A stretch of 64,000 nt of DNA from CBDAQV01 sp965199335 (GCA_965199335.1 CBDAQZ010000002.1:124001-188000); one strand, 5' to 3'; counted from the first letter of the stretch, positions 44,226 through 53,135 are shown. Notes: generated by a model not told the origin, from the letters alone. A program made the numbers and translations.

Positions 44226-46592
44226 GTGACGCGCACCCTCGGCCGCGCTTTTGCCATTCTGATGGTTGCCTTCGCGCTTGCCGGTCCGGCTCATGCCCAG
44301 GCCAAGCGCAGCGCCGTTACGATCGGAAATGGGGCGCCCATCGTCGGCGGCACCATAGGCAATGTCCAGATCGAGGGTACGCAGCGTATCGAGCCTTCGA
44401 CCGTTCAATCCTACCTTTTGATCAAGCCGGGCGACAATTTTGACCAGGCTCGGCTAGACGAATCGCTTAAAGCCTTGTTCGCAACCGGTTTGTTCGCCGA
44501 CGTCACTCTGCGGCAGGAGGGGTCGACCCTTATCGTCAATGTGGTCGAAAACCCGATTATCAACCGGATTTCGTTCGAGGGTAACCGCAAGATCGATTCG
44601 GACAAGCTGCACGACGAGATCCAGCTGCGCCCACGTACCGTCTACACCCGTACACGGGTCCAGGCCGACGTCGATCGCATTCTGGAAATCTATCGCCGGG
44701 CTGGCCGCTATTCCGCCCGGGTCGAGCCCAAGGTCATCCTGCTCAGCGAAAATCGCGTCGATCTGGTGTTCGAGATCGACGAAGGCCCGCGCACGCCGGT
44801 TTCACGCATCAATTTCGTCGGTAACAAGGCCTATTCCGGCCAGGATTTGCGCGATGTGATGGAAACCAAGGAAAGTGCCTGGTGGCGCTTCCTGTCGTCC
44901 AACGACACCTACGATCCCGATCGCCTGAACTACGACAAGGAGTTGCTGCGCCGCTTCTATCTGGCGCACGGCTATGCAGATTTCCGGGTTGTTTCGGCGG
45001 TGGCTGAACTGACACCGACCCGCGACGAGTTCTTTATCACGATCACCCTGGAAGAAGGCGACCGCTACAAGTTCGGCAAGATTGCGATCACTCCCAAGCT
45101 CAAGGGCCTGGATGCCGCACCCTTGTACGACGATTTGCGGACCGAAACCGACGATTGGTACAATGCAACCGCCGTCGATGACACGGTGACGGCCCTGACC
45201 AACGCGGTAAACCAGTTGAACTATCCCTTCGTGGACGTGAAGCCGCTGACGAATCGCAACCGTCCGGCGCACACGATCGACGTTACCTACGAAATCGACG
45301 AGGGCCCACGTACCTTCATCAACCGCATCGATATCGTCGGCAACGAACGTACCGTGGACAAGGTCGTCCGGCGCGAACTGACGGTTGCCGAAGGCGATCC
45401 GTACAATAAGTCGCGGGTGACGCAGTCGGAACAGAAGGTCAAGGACCTCGGCTTTTTCAGCAAGGCCCAGGTATCCGACACTCCCGATGCCGATCCCGAC
45501 AAGACCAATCTGAAGGTAAACCTGACCGAGCAATCGAGCGGTGAAGTGTCCATCGGTGCCGGTTATTCCACAACCGATGGCCCGCTGGTCGACTTCCGCA
45601 TCAAGGAAAGCAACCTGTTGGGAGAGGGCAAGGACGTATCCTTCTCCACCACCGTATCCGGCCTGGAGCAGGATTTCGATATCGGCTACACCGAGCCCTA
45701 TTTCCTCGACCGCGACTTGGCTGCCGGCTTCGATCTGTTCAAGGTCAATCGTAACCTGACCGATCAGGACACGTTCGATCAGGACCAGACCGGTGGCAAT
45801 TTCCGTATCGGCTATCCTCTGTCGCAGGATCTCCGCCAGCGCCTGAACTACCGTATCGAAACCAACGATATCACCAACGTCCAGGTCCCCGGTGCTTCGG
45901 TGTTCATCCAGCAGCAGGAAGGTACGCGCGTCACTTCGGCTTTCGGCCAGGAACTGACTTACGATCAGCGTGACAGCAAGATCGATCCGACCAAGGGCTT
46001 CATCATATCGCTGGATAACGAGGCTGCGGGCGCTGGCGGTAACGACAAGTATCTGCGCAGCGTCCTGTCGGGTACGGTCTATTTCCCAATCAGCGAGGAT
46101 GTCGTCGTCAGCTCGCTGGTCGAGGGAGGGTACATCTTCGGCTTCGGCCAGAACGTCAACATCGCCGATCGCTTCTATCTTGGCGGCGACACGTTCCCAG
46201 GCTTCCGCGTTGCGGGTGTTGGCCCGCGCGATAGCATCTTCCAGGACTCTCTGGGCGGCAATCAATACTATCGTGGCACGACCGATATCGGCTTCCCGCT
46301 TGGCCTGCCCGAGGAATACGGCATCAAGGGGCATGCCTTCTCCTATTACGGCGTCCTGAGCAAGATCGACCAGACCGGCACGCTGTACATCAATTCGGCC
46401 ACCGGTGCGCTGGCCAGCAGTGGGACACCCGATACCGTGCTGGATTCGAACGCGATTCGCGTATCGGCCGGTCTGGGTGTTTCCTGGAAGTCGCCGTTCG
46501 GTCCTATCCGTATCGATATCGCTTATCCGGTCGTGAAGCAGCCGTTCGACAAGACCCAGATTCTTCGGTTCAGCTTCGGCACAAAATTCTAG
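44226..46592 (+). CDS. bamA: Outer membrane protein assembly factor BamA
   Basis: Omp85 protein of 788 aa that inserts beta-barrels into the outer membrane. A signal peptide (MTRTLGRAFAILMVAFALAGPAHA) precedes five POTRA domains (about residues 40-370), each with a pattern such as INRISFEGNRKID or INRIDIVGNERT. The 16-strand barrel follows. It contains the lid-lock motif region FYLGGDTFPGFRVAGVGPRD (in parts) and ends in Phe (LRFSFGTKF), as expected for barrel recognition. GTG 44226 is chosen because it starts the signal peptide; an in-frame TTG at 44166 would run through the rseP copy. Confidence 0.96.
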   Translation: MTRTLGRAFAILMVAFALAGPAHAQAKRSAVTIGNGAPIVGGTIGNVQIEGTQRIEPSTVQSYLLIKPGDNFDQARLDESLKALFATGLFADVTLRQEGSTLIVNVVENPIINRISFEGNRKIDSDKLHDEIQLRPRTVYTRTRVQADVDRILEIYRRAGRYSARVEPKVILLSENRVDLVFEIDEGPRTPVSRINFVGNKAYSGQDLRDVMETKESAWWRFLSSNDTYDPDRLNYDKELLRRFYLAHGYADFRVVSAVAELTPTRDEFFITITLEEGDRYKFGKIAITPKLKGLDAAPLYDDLRTETDDWYNATAVDDTVTALTNAVNQLNYPFVDVKPLTNRNRPAHTIDVTYEIDEGPRTFINRIDIVGNERTVDKVVRRELTVAEGDPYNKSRVTQSEQKVKDLGFFSKAQVSDTPDADPDKTNLKVNLTEQSSGEVSIGAGYSTTDGPLVDFRIKESNLLGEGKDVSFSTTVSGLEQDFDIGYTEPYFLDRDLAAGFDLFKVNRNLTDQDTFDQDQTGGNFRIGYPLSQDLRQRLNYRIETNDITNVQVPGASVFIQQQEGTRVTSAFGQELTYDQRDSKIDPTKGFIISLDNEAAGAGGNDKYLRSVLSGTVYFPISEDVVVSSLVEGGYIFGFGQNVNIADRFYLGGDTFPGFRVAGVGPRDSIFQDSLGGNQYYRGTTDIGFPLGLPEEYGIKGHAFSYYGVLSKIDQTGTLYINSATGALASSGTPDTVLDSNAIRVSAGLGVSWKSPFGPIRIDIAYPVVKQPFDKTQILRFSFGTKF

Positions 46593-46602
46593 GCATACCA
46601 AC

Positions 46603-47208
46603 GTGGCTCTCTCGCGATTGCTGCTGACAGCCCTGCTTGTGGCATCGCCCGTTCTAGCGGCTGAGCAGCAGACTGTGCAGCAACAGCAGGTTCCCATGAT
46701 AGCCGTGGTAAACGTGCAGAAGATCATCCATGAAAGCGCGGCCGGCAAAGGCCTGGACATGCAATACGACAAGGCACATCAGACCTTTGCAGACGATGTC
46801 GCCCGCCAGGAACACGACCTGGATGGGCAGGAGCAGGAATTGAACCGCCAGCGCACGGTGCTGACGCAGGATGCGTTCAACGTTCAACGCCAGACACTTG
46901 AAAATCACTCTGCCGAAGTGCAAAGGACGATCCAGCAGGGAAGTCAGGCGAACCAGTTGGCTTTCAACGATGCATTCGCTAACCTCGTCAATACGATACG
47001 TGGGATTGTTACGTCGGTTGCCAAGGAACAGGGCGTGACGGTCGTGCTGCCGCAGGAGCAGACGCTCTATCTCGGTCCCGGGGCGATCGATATCACCGAT
47101 ATCGTATTGTCGCGTGTCGATGCCAAATTGCCCGCCGTTACGGTGGCCTTGCCAAAGGACGTCCCCGGCAGTCCGCCGCCCCAGGCGCCCTTAGCGGTGC
47201 ATAAATGA
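46603..47208 (+). CDS. skp: OmpH/Skp family periplasmic chaperone
   Basis: A 201-aa periplasmic chaperone that holds unfolded outer-membrane proteins for BamA. Signal peptide MALSRLLLTALLVASPVLA is followed by the strand MIAVVNVQKIIHESAAGKGL. A long coiled-coil region rich in Gln, Glu and Arg (about residues 60-130) comes next, and a C-terminal segment YLGPGAIDITDIVLSRVDAKLP. Starts at GTG 46603, ten bases after bamA. The Pro-rich tail is not conserved. It overlaps lpxD by ATGA. Confidence 0.9.
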   Translation: MALSRLLLTALLVASPVLAAEQQTVQQQQVPMIAVVNVQKIIHESAAGKGLDMQYDKAHQTFADDVARQEHDLDGQEQELNRQRTVLTQDAFNVQRQTLENHSAEVQRTIQQGSQANQLAFNDAFANLVNTIRGIVTSVAKEQGVTVVLPQEQTLYLGPGAIDITDIVLSRVDAKLPAVTVALPKDVPGSPPPQAPLAVHK

Positions 47209-48233
47209 GCGATCCAAAATTTTTCCAGCCCAAAGGGCCATTTACAGCGGGGCATCTGGCGAAGGAGGTCGGCGCGGAACTGTGCGGTGATGGCGATCTT
47301 GTCCTGCGCGATGTCGGTTCGCTTTCGGAAGCCGGCGAAGACCGGTTGAGTTTCCTCGATAACCGCAAATATGTCGTCGACCTTGCCGGAAGCAGGGCGG
47401 GCGCAATCCTGCTATTGCCTGAATTCGCAGGGCAGGCACCTAAAACGGCTGTCTTGCTGGTGCATACCGAGCCTTACAAGGCCTATGCGCGGCTGGCGCA
47501 GTTATTCTATCCGATAGCTCCGACGGGTGAAGGACATATTTCGCCGCAGGCGATGATCGACCCGACCGCGACGCTGGGAGAAAATTGCATCGTGGAGGCC
47601 GGCGCCGTCATCGGGGCCAATGCGAAACTGGCAAACAGGGTACATGTCTCGGCCAATGCCGTGATCGGGCCGGCGGTCGAGATCGGCGGCGAAAGCTGGA
47701 TTGGGGCCTGTGCATCCTTGTCCAATTGCTTCGTCGGCCAGCGTGTCCGCATCCTTCCAGGTGTCAGGATCGGGCAGGAGGGGTTCGGGTTTGCGATCGA
47801 TCCCACCGGCCATATCCGGATACCGCAATTGGGTCGCGTCATAATCGAGGACGATGTCGAGATCGGCGCAAACTCTACGATCGACCGTGGCGCTGGGCCG
47901 GACACGATCATCGGGCGCGGTGCAATGATTGATAATCTCGTTCAGATTGGGCACAACGTCGTAGTCGGGCCCGGATGCATTATCGTCGCGCAGGCGGGTA
48001 TCGCCGGCAGTACGCACCTTGAGGCAGGTGTGGCAATCGGGGGGCAGGTCGGTGTCGTCGGGCATCTGAAAATCGGTCGTGGTGCGCAGATCGCGGGACA
48101 AAGCGGCGTGATGCGCGATGTGGAACCGGGGGCGCGAATGATGGGGTATCCGGCGGTCACCACGCGACAGTTCTTTCGTCAGCTGGCGTGGCTGGAGCGC
48201 GCGGCGGGTGGTAACAAGGAAAAGCAGGAATAG
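47205..48233 (+). CDS. lpxD: UDP-3-O-acylglucosamine N-acyltransferase
   Basis: Third acyl step of lipid A synthesis, 342 aa. The N-terminal uridine-binding domain (DRLSFLDNRKYVVDL) precedes a left-handed beta helix with many hexapeptide repeats from IDPTATLGENCIVEAG onward. The catalytic His is in NLVQIGHNVVVGPG, and the C-terminal extension helix starts at YPAVTTRQFFRQ. ATG overlaps the skp stop; eleven bases separate it from fabZ. Confidence 0.97.
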   Translation: MSDPKFFQPKGPFTAGHLAKEVGAELCGDGDLVLRDVGSLSEAGEDRLSFLDNRKYVVDLAGSRAGAILLLPEFAGQAPKTAVLLVHTEPYKAYARLAQLFYPIAPTGEGHISPQAMIDPTATLGENCIVEAGAVIGANAKLANRVHVSANAVIGPAVEIGGESWIGACASLSNCFVGQRVRILPGVRIGQEGFGFAIDPTGHIRIPQLGRVIIEDDVEIGANSTIDRGAGPDTIIGRGAMIDNLVQIGHNVVVGPGCIIVAQAGIAGSTHLEAGVAIGGQVGVVGHLKIGRGAQIAGQSGVMRDVEPGARMMGYPAVTTRQFFRQLAWLERAAGGNKEKQE

Positions 48234-48244
48234 GGATCGGTACA

Positions 48245-48727
48245 ATGGATGGATCGACGACGACACAGGAATCCGAAACGGTTCGGGGCATAGATCTGGA
48301 TACGCGGCAGATCATGGCGCTGATTCCGCATCGATTCCCGATGCTGATGATCGACAGGATCGTCGATGCCGTGAACGACGAGCGTGGTACGGGTATCAAG
48401 AACCTGACCGTGAACGAGCCATTCTTTGCCGGACATTTCCCCGAACGCCCGGTGATGCCGGGGGTTCTGGTGATAGAGGCCATGGCGCAGGTAGCGGCGG
48501 TCCTGGTCATGCAATCGCTCGGCCTTTCGCCGCAGAACCGGCTGGTCTATTTCATGAGCATAGAGAGCGCCCGTTTCCGCAAGCCAATGTTCCCCGGCGA
48601 TGTCCTCACCATTCCGGTCGTCAAGCAGCGCAAGCACCGTAACGTCTGGAAGTACGACGGCAAGGCGTACAGCAATGGCATACTGGCGGCAGAGGCGACA
48701 TTCTCAGCCATGCTGATCGAGGAATAG
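48245..48727 (+). CDS. fabZ: 3-hydroxyacyl-[acyl-carrier-protein] dehydratase FabZ
   Basis: Hotdog-fold dehydratase of fatty acid elongation, 160 aa, which shares the 3-hydroxyacyl-ACP pool with LpxA and LpxD. The motif IPHRFPMLMIDRIVD is near residue 30. The catalytic His/Glu segment is HFPERPVMPGVLVIEAMAQ (about 61-79), and ARFRKPMFPGDVL follows. The fabZ position inside the lpx cluster is typical and lets the two pathways be balanced. Confidence 0.97.
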   Translation: MDGSTTTQESETVRGIDLDTRQIMALIPHRFPMLMIDRIVDAVNDERGTGIKNLTVNEPFFAGHFPERPVMPGVLVIEAMAQVAAVLVMQSLGLSPQNRLVYFMSIESARFRKPMFPGDVLTIPVVKQRKHRNVWKYDGKAYSNGILAAEATFSAMLIEE

Positions 48728-48749
48728 GGTTTTGCCCGAAGGGGAACGC

Positions 48750-49556
48750 ATGGGGCAGGCCGCAGACATTCATCCGACAGCAATCGTCGCCGGCGGCGCC
48801 GAACTGGGCGAGGGCGTTCGCATCGGTCCCTATTGTATGGTCGGCGAGCATGTGCGCCTGCATCAGGGTGTTAACCTGATTAGCCATGTGACCATTGCGG
48901 GACGGACGGAGATAGGCGCTGAAACGGCTCTCTATCCCTTTTCCTCCATCGGCCATCCGCCGCAGGATCTGAAATACAAGGGCGAGCCGTCGCGTCTGGT
49001 CGTCGGCGCGCGCTGCCAGATACGGGAATCGGTAACGATGAATACCGGCACGGAAGGCGGCGGAATGATCACGTCCGTCGGCGACGATTGCCTGTTCATG
49101 GCCGGGGCTCACATCGCGCATGATTGCATCGTCGGCAACCGGGTCATTTTTGCCAATAACGCGACCTTGGGCGGCCACGTCGTCGTCGGCGACCACGCGC
49201 TGTTCGGCGGCTTGTCCGCCGTGCGCCAGTTCGTCAGGATCGGCGCGGGCGCGATGATCGGCGGAATGTCAGGCGTGGAGCGCGATGTCATCCCCTATGG
49301 ATTGGTAATGGGCGATCGCGCCCGGCTTAGCGGCCTCAACCTGGTGGGACTTGAACGGCGGGGTCTGTCTGCTCAGGAAATCCAGGGTCTGCGCGCAGCC
49401 TATCAGGCGCTGTTCGAAAACACCGGCACATTCGCGGAACGGCTTGAAACCGTCAGCAGCGGTTTCTCTGGCAACAGATATGTTGGCGAGATGCTGGACT
49501 TCATCCGCGCCAAATCCAAGCTGGGCATCTGCCAGCCCGAACTAGCAAATGCCTGA
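48750..49556 (+). CDS. lpxA: UDP-N-acetylglucosamine acyltransferase
   Basis: First enzyme of lipid A synthesis, 268 aa. A hexapeptide-repeat beta helix begins at DIHPTAIVAGGAELGEGVRIGP. Catalytic His lies in LFMAGAHIAHDCIVGN, with SVTMNTGTEGGG and GHVVVGDHALFGGLSAVRQFVRIG (in parts). The C-terminal helical domain starts near GLNLVGLERRGLS. ATG 48750 is chosen since GAAGGGG precedes it; TTG at 48732 is in frame but less likely. It overlaps lpxI by eight bases. Confidence 0.96.
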   Translation: MGQAADIHPTAIVAGGAELGEGVRIGPYCMVGEHVRLHQGVNLISHVTIAGRTEIGAETALYPFSSIGHPPQDLKYKGEPSRLVVGARCQIRESVTMNTGTEGGGMITSVGDDCLFMAGAHIAHDCIVGNRVIFANNATLGGHVVVGDHALFGGLSAVRQFVRIGAGAMIGGMSGVERDVIPYGLVMGDRARLSGLNLVGLERRGLSAQEIQGLRAAYQALFENTGTFAERLETVSSGFSGNRYVGEMLDFIRAKSKLGICQPELANA

Positions 49557-50376
49557 TCCCAAGCTTGGGGTGCTGACCGGGGCAGGGTCTTTGCCCAAGC
49601 TGATCATTGCGGAGGCGCTGCGCAACGAACGCCCTGTTTTTGCGATTGCCTTCAACGGCTACACCGATCCCGATACGGTCACAGGCATTCCGCATGCCTG
49701 GTTCCGCCTGGGCAATGCGGGCGCCGTACTCAAGACGCTGCGCCGCGAGGGTGTACGGGATGTCGTCTTCGCCGGTGCCATCCGCCGGCCGACAGTAACG
49801 GAGCTTCGCCCCGATCTTTACACGATAAAGTTCTTTGCCCGGCTGGGATGGCGCGCTTTGGGCGATGACGGCCTGTTGCGGGCGCTTGCCGGGCTGCTCG
49901 AGGAAGAGGGGTTCAGGGTGATTGGCGCCTCCGACATCGTGAACAGCTTCGTGATCGAGAAGGGCATATTGGGCGCGGTCAAGCCGACCGAGATACATAG
50001 CGTCGATATCGAGCACGGCTTTCGCGTCGTCGAGACCCTGGGCGCTTTGGATATCGGCCAGGCCGTAGTGGTACAGCAGGGTTTCGTCCTGGGCGTCGAG
50101 GGGGCCGAAGGCACCGACAGGCTGATCGCCCGTTGCGCCGATCTGGCGCGTGGCGGATCGCGCCCCATTCTGGTCAAGGGCGCCAAGCCTCAACAGGATA
50201 GCAGGCTGGATATGCCTACAATCGGCCTGTCAACGATAGAGGCACTGGCGGTAGCCGATTTTGCCGGCCTGGCGATCGAAGCCGGACGGACCATCATGCT
50301 GGACGCCCACGCGGTTACGGCCGCGGCGGACAGGCATGGTCTGTTCATCAGCGCCCAGACACCTGATGCGCGATAG
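49549..50376 (+). CDS. lpxI: UDP-2,3-diacylglucosamine pyrophosphatase LpxI
   Basis: A 275-aa hydrolase (former DUF1009) that makes lipid X from UDP-diacylglucosamine. LpxI replaces the unrelated LpxH in alphaproteobacteria. The N-terminal domain begins LGVLTGAGSLPKLIIAEAL; the catalytic domain has DDGLLRALAGLLEEEGF and QAVVVQQGFVLGVEGAEGTD with the key Glu/Asp residues. MPTIGLSTIEALAVADFAGL and GRTIMLDA end the fold. It sits between lpxA and lpxB as expected. Confidence 0.95.
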   Translation: MPDPKLGVLTGAGSLPKLIIAEALRNERPVFAIAFNGYTDPDTVTGIPHAWFRLGNAGAVLKTLRREGVRDVVFAGAIRRPTVTELRPDLYTIKFFARLGWRALGDDGLLRALAGLLEEEGFRVIGASDIVNSFVIEKGILGAVKPTEIHSVDIEHGFRVVETLGALDIGQAVVVQQGFVLGVEGAEGTDRLIARCADLARGGSRPILVKGAKPQQDSRLDMPTIGLSTIEALAVADFAGLAIEAGRTIMLDAHAVTAAADRHGLFISAQTPDAR

Positions 50377-51577
50377 ACCCCTCGTATATCTGATAGCGGG
50401 CGAGGAGTCGGGCGACCTGCTGGGCGGTGCCCTTATGGCGGCGTTGAAACAGCGTGCTCCGGCAATCGATTTCACAGGCATCGGCGGCGCACGTATGATT
50501 GCCCAGGGCCTGCAGCCCTTGTTCCCGATGGAAGACCTGTCGGTCATGGGGCTTGTGGAAGTACTGTCGCATCTGCCCCGCCTGATCCGGCGGATCGATG
50601 AGACGGTCGCGGACATCGTTGCAAGAAAGCCGGACATGGTGATCGGCATCGACGCACCCGATTTCTGCTTCCGCGTTGAAAAACGGGTCAGGGCTGCCGA
50701 CCCGTCGATCAAACTGGTCCATTACGTCGCACCGAGCGTGTGGGCGTGGCGCAAGGGCAGGGCGAGGAAAATTGCCGCTTTTCTGGATCATCTGCTGGTG
50801 CTTCTGCCGTTCGAGCCGCCTTATTTCGAAGCGGTGGGACTGCCATGCAGCTTCATCGGACACTCGGCGGTCGAGGACAGGATTGTAGGCGATGCGGCAC
50901 GTTTCCGAACCCGGCATGGCATTTCCGAGGACAAGCAGATCGTCCTGCTGTTGCCGGGAAGCCGCAGGGGGGAGGTTACGCATATCCTGCCGCTATGCCT
51001 CGATGTAGCGCGTTCGATTACCGTGGATCGCCCAAATACCGTTTTCGTCTTTCCAACGGTGCCGCATGTGGCGCCGTTGTTGCGTGAAGGGCTTGCGGGG
51101 TTCGATCTGCCCTGTGTCGTTGTCGACGACCAGGCCGGAAAAGCCGATGCGTTTGCCGCTGCCCGGGCTGCGCTTGCTGCTTCCGGCACCGTGGCGCTGG
51201 AGCTTGCCCTGTCGAACGTGCCGGCGGTCATCTGCTATCGCGTGACTCCGATTTCTGCGTTTATCGCGTACCGGCTTATCAAGCTGAAATATGTCAGCCT
51301 TGCCAACCTGATCCTGAACCGCGAGATCATGCCGGAATTCCTTCAGGAACGCGCGACTTCGGAACTAGTGGCGCCCGCGCTGAAAGCCGTGATCGAAGAT
51401 ACGCCCGAGCGTCGCAAACAGCTATCCGCATCTATCGAGCTGGCTCAGATCCTGAAACCGGGCGGCCAAAATCCTAGTGTAAAATCAGCCGAGATTATAG
51501 TGGGGTTGATTAGTGAGAGCCGGCAGGTGGAGGCGGTGGAACCAGCTTCAGCCGGCCTTCCGGGGAAAGTTCCTTAG
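50366..51577 (+). CDS. lpxB: Lipid-A-disaccharide synthase
   Basis: GT19 glycosyltransferase, 403 aa, joining lipid X and UDP-diacylglucosamine. LVYLIAGEESGDLLGGALM is the N-terminal hallmark. IDAPDFCFRVEKRV, HYVAPSVWAWRKGRA, VLLLPGSRRGEV and the C-terminal ASGTVALELALSNVPAVICY motif follow. ATG 50366 overlaps the lpxI stop; the longer upstream frame lies inside lpxI. Its last 68 bases overlap the end of the convergent gene at 51510. Confidence 0.96.
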   Translation: MRDRPLVYLIAGEESGDLLGGALMAALKQRAPAIDFTGIGGARMIAQGLQPLFPMEDLSVMGLVEVLSHLPRLIRRIDETVADIVARKPDMVIGIDAPDFCFRVEKRVRAADPSIKLVHYVAPSVWAWRKGRARKIAAFLDHLLVLLPFEPPYFEAVGLPCSFIGHSAVEDRIVGDAARFRTRHGISEDKQIVLLLPGSRRGEVTHILPLCLDVARSITVDRPNTVFVFPTVPHVAPLLREGLAGFDLPCVVVDDQAGKADAFAAARAALAASGTVALELALSNVPAVICYRVTPISAFIAYRLIKLKYVSLANLILNREIMPEFLQERATSELVAPALKAVIEDTPERRKQLSASIELAQILKPGGQNPSVKSAEIIVGLISESRQVEAVEPASAGLPGKVP

Positions 51578-51938
51578 CTGCATCCAGCATCGTCTGTTCC
51601 ATGGTCTGCTCCGACAGCGCGCGCGTTGCCCGTGCCTTGTCCATCGCCACCTTCAGATTGTCTTGATTCAGTGGTTCGGTTTCCAGCACCTTCCTGACAC
51701 CGCCGATCGCCTCGTCCATATCGCGACGATGGCTGGCGAATTCACCGGCATGCTGGATGAAGGCAGCATGAACGATGTCTGCATCCGCCTTGTCCATCTG
51801 GTGAGTTATGCGCTCCTCGAACGCTTCCGGTCCATGCGGCATGTGCGGCGGCGGGCCGAAGAAATGCATCATGATCACGGCTATGTTGAAAGCCAGCGAG
51901 ATCACGAGCGCCGTCAATGTCCAGAAACGGGCGTTCAA
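51510..51938 (-). CDS. Periplasmic Spy/CnrX-like sensor protein (metal-resistance domain)
   Basis: A 142-aa membrane-anchored periplasmic protein. It has one N-terminal helix (about residues 5-26), a Pro/His-rich segment (FFGPPPHMPHGPEAF), then an all-helical region with DADIVHAAFIQHAGEFASHRRDMDEA in parts and ATRALSEQTMEQTML. It ends in a proline run and PAGSH. This matches the Metal_resist/heavy-metal-sensor group related to CnrX and Spy. Start TTG 51938 overlaps the anti-sigma stop (TTGA). Together with the two upstream genes it forms a Cnr-like signalling operon. Metal binding is inferred, mainly from His and Met content. Confidence 0.75.
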   Translation of the reverse strand: MNARFWTLTALVISLAFNIAVIMMHFFGPPPHMPHGPEAFEERITHQMDKADADIVHAAFIQHAGEFASHRRDMDEAIGGVRKVLETEPLNQDNLKVAMDKARATRALSEQTMEQTMLDAAKELSPEGRLKLVPPPPPAGSH

Positions 51939-52246
51939 CCCAGGTCTCCCGTCAAAAATCCTTGCGGATGGAACTCAAGAAACGCGGAACTGCCGGAGTC
52001 GTCGAGCGATAACGTAGGCAGCGACGCACCAAGATACAGGCCCAGCAGCCCCGTAGCCACCAGCATAGCTGGGCGGATTCCTATAAAACCGGCCCACATC
52101 TGCAGCAAGGAGCGGCGACCGGCCTGATGCGCGGCGACCAGGATCGACGTACGGACCCGCCTGATGCGGTCGGGCGAAATCACTGTTTCGCTGGTGCCCA
52201 GCAAAGTATTCAGTTTTTGATCCAGCGGATCGGATTGATCGTTCAT
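51935..52246 (-). CDS. Probable anti-sigma factor, single-pass membrane protein
   Basis: A 103-aa protein with a cytoplasmic N-terminus (DQSDPLDQKLNTLLGTSETV, RIRRVRTSIL), one membrane helix at about residues 57-77 (RPAMLVATGLLGLYLGASL) and a short periplasmic tail. Position directly after an ECF sigma gene with ATGA overlap, and before a periplasmic sensor, is the main evidence for an anti-sigma role. There is no zinc-binding HxxxCxxC motif, so it would be a CnrY-like small anti-sigma factor rather than a ZAS type. Confidence 0.65.
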   Translation of the reverse strand: MNDQSDPLDQKLNTLLGTSETVISPDRIRRVRTSILVAAHQAGRRSLLQMWAGFIGIRPAMLVATGLLGLYLGASLPTLSLDDSGSSAFLEFHPQGFLTGDLG

Positions 52247-52866
52247 AGCTCGCCTCCAAGTTCGGCGTAGTCGGATAGTTTGGCGCGTAACGTGGCGCGG
52301 GCGCGTACAAGCAGAGATTGTACGGCCAAAACACTAATTCCAAGTATTTTCGCCGCTTCCTTGCCGCTGAAACCCTCATAATGGCACAGCACTATGGCGG
52401 CCTTCTGATTGCCCGGCAATGAATCGAGGGCGTTTTCCACCACCTGCTTCAACTGCGACCGCTCCATGTCGCGCGAGGGATCGACGGCGGGATCGGCCAC
52501 CCAGTCGGCATCTTCCAGCGGCTGCCAGGTACGGCGGCGCAGCCTGTCGATGCACAAATTCATGGTGATGCGATGCAGCCAGGTCGAGAATTTCGCCGAG
52601 CCGGTTTGCCACAAAGAGCCCTTGGTCCATACCCGCAGCAAAGCTTCCTGCGCTACGTCATCGGCCTCGGCCGGGTTATGCAGCATTCGTGTCGCCAATA
52701 TCAGAAGGCGGGGCAAATGCCTGTCGACCAGCTCGGCAAAAGCCGCCTCGTCGCCCTTGGCGACGGCTGCGAACAGATCCTCGTCACTTGTAGCGATCAA
52801 ATCAGTCACAACGCTGCGTCTCGCTGTTGCGCCGAAAATAAGCGATTGAGTAGCCTGAAGGGTCAC
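52243..52866 (-). CDS. ECF-family RNA polymerase sigma factor
   Basis: A 207-aa group 4 sigma factor. Region 2 is visible at about residues 45-110 (FAELVDRHLPRLLILATRML, EADDVAQEALLRVW, KFSTWLHRITMNLCIDRLRR in parts). Region 4 is at about 145-200 (ALDSLPGNQKAAIVLCHYEGFSGKEAAKILGISVLAVQSLL in parts). Start GTG 52866; internal GTGs make the exact start unsure. It leads a three-gene operon with a candidate anti-sigma and periplasmic sensor, suggesting an envelope or metal stress circuit. Target promoters are unknown. Confidence 0.92.
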   Translation of the reverse strand: MTLQATQSLIFGATARRSVVTDLIATSDEDLFAAVAKGDEAAFAELVDRHLPRLLILATRMLHNPAEADDVAQEALLRVWTKGSLWQTGSAKFSTWLHRITMNLCIDRLRRRTWQPLEDADWVADPAVDPSRDMERSQLKQVVENALDSLPGNQKAAIVLCHYEGFSGKEAAKILGISVLAVQSLLVRARATLRAKLSDYAELGGEL

Positions 52867-52925
52867 GATGCATAATCCCTGACTGTCTAATCCTTATACG
52901 CAGGGACAGAAAGAGTTTATGCGGT

Positions 52926-53135
52926 CTACCTCAGGGCGAACAAGGCAGCGCCGGTCAGGCCAATGGCAATCAGCGCAATGTAGATCGTCTGGAAATTGTT
53001 GGAAACCAGCCTGTTGTCATTCGCGGCGGTACCGGAAAAGTACTTTCCAAGCCCTACTGGCTTGCGATGGAAGTATCCGGCGCTGCAGGTTATGGCCCAA
53101 TCGTTGTTCTTGAGGCGAAGCGAATGTTTAGTCAC
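52926..53135 (-). CDS. Tiny membrane protein downstream of gltA
   Basis: A 69-aa open frame from GTG 53135, overlapping the gltA stop by eight bases. The N-terminal part is basic and polar (TKHSLRLKNNDW); the C-terminal 20 residues form one hydrophobic helix (QTIYIALIAIGLTGAALFAL). The layout, hydrophilic then a tail anchor, and coupling to gltA make it a plausible small gene. No family is recognised, so it may not be real. Confidence 0.4.
   Translation of the reverse strand: MTKHSLRLKNNDWAITCSAGYFHRKPVGLGKYFSGTAANDNRLVSNNFQTIYIALIAIGLTGAALFALR

Noticed and set aside
44802..46772. Very long antisense open frame (656 codons) opposite bamA
   Set aside because: The plus-strand frame is an unmistakable BamA; the antisense frame has no motif, is open only because of GC-rich codon bias, and has no ribosome site.
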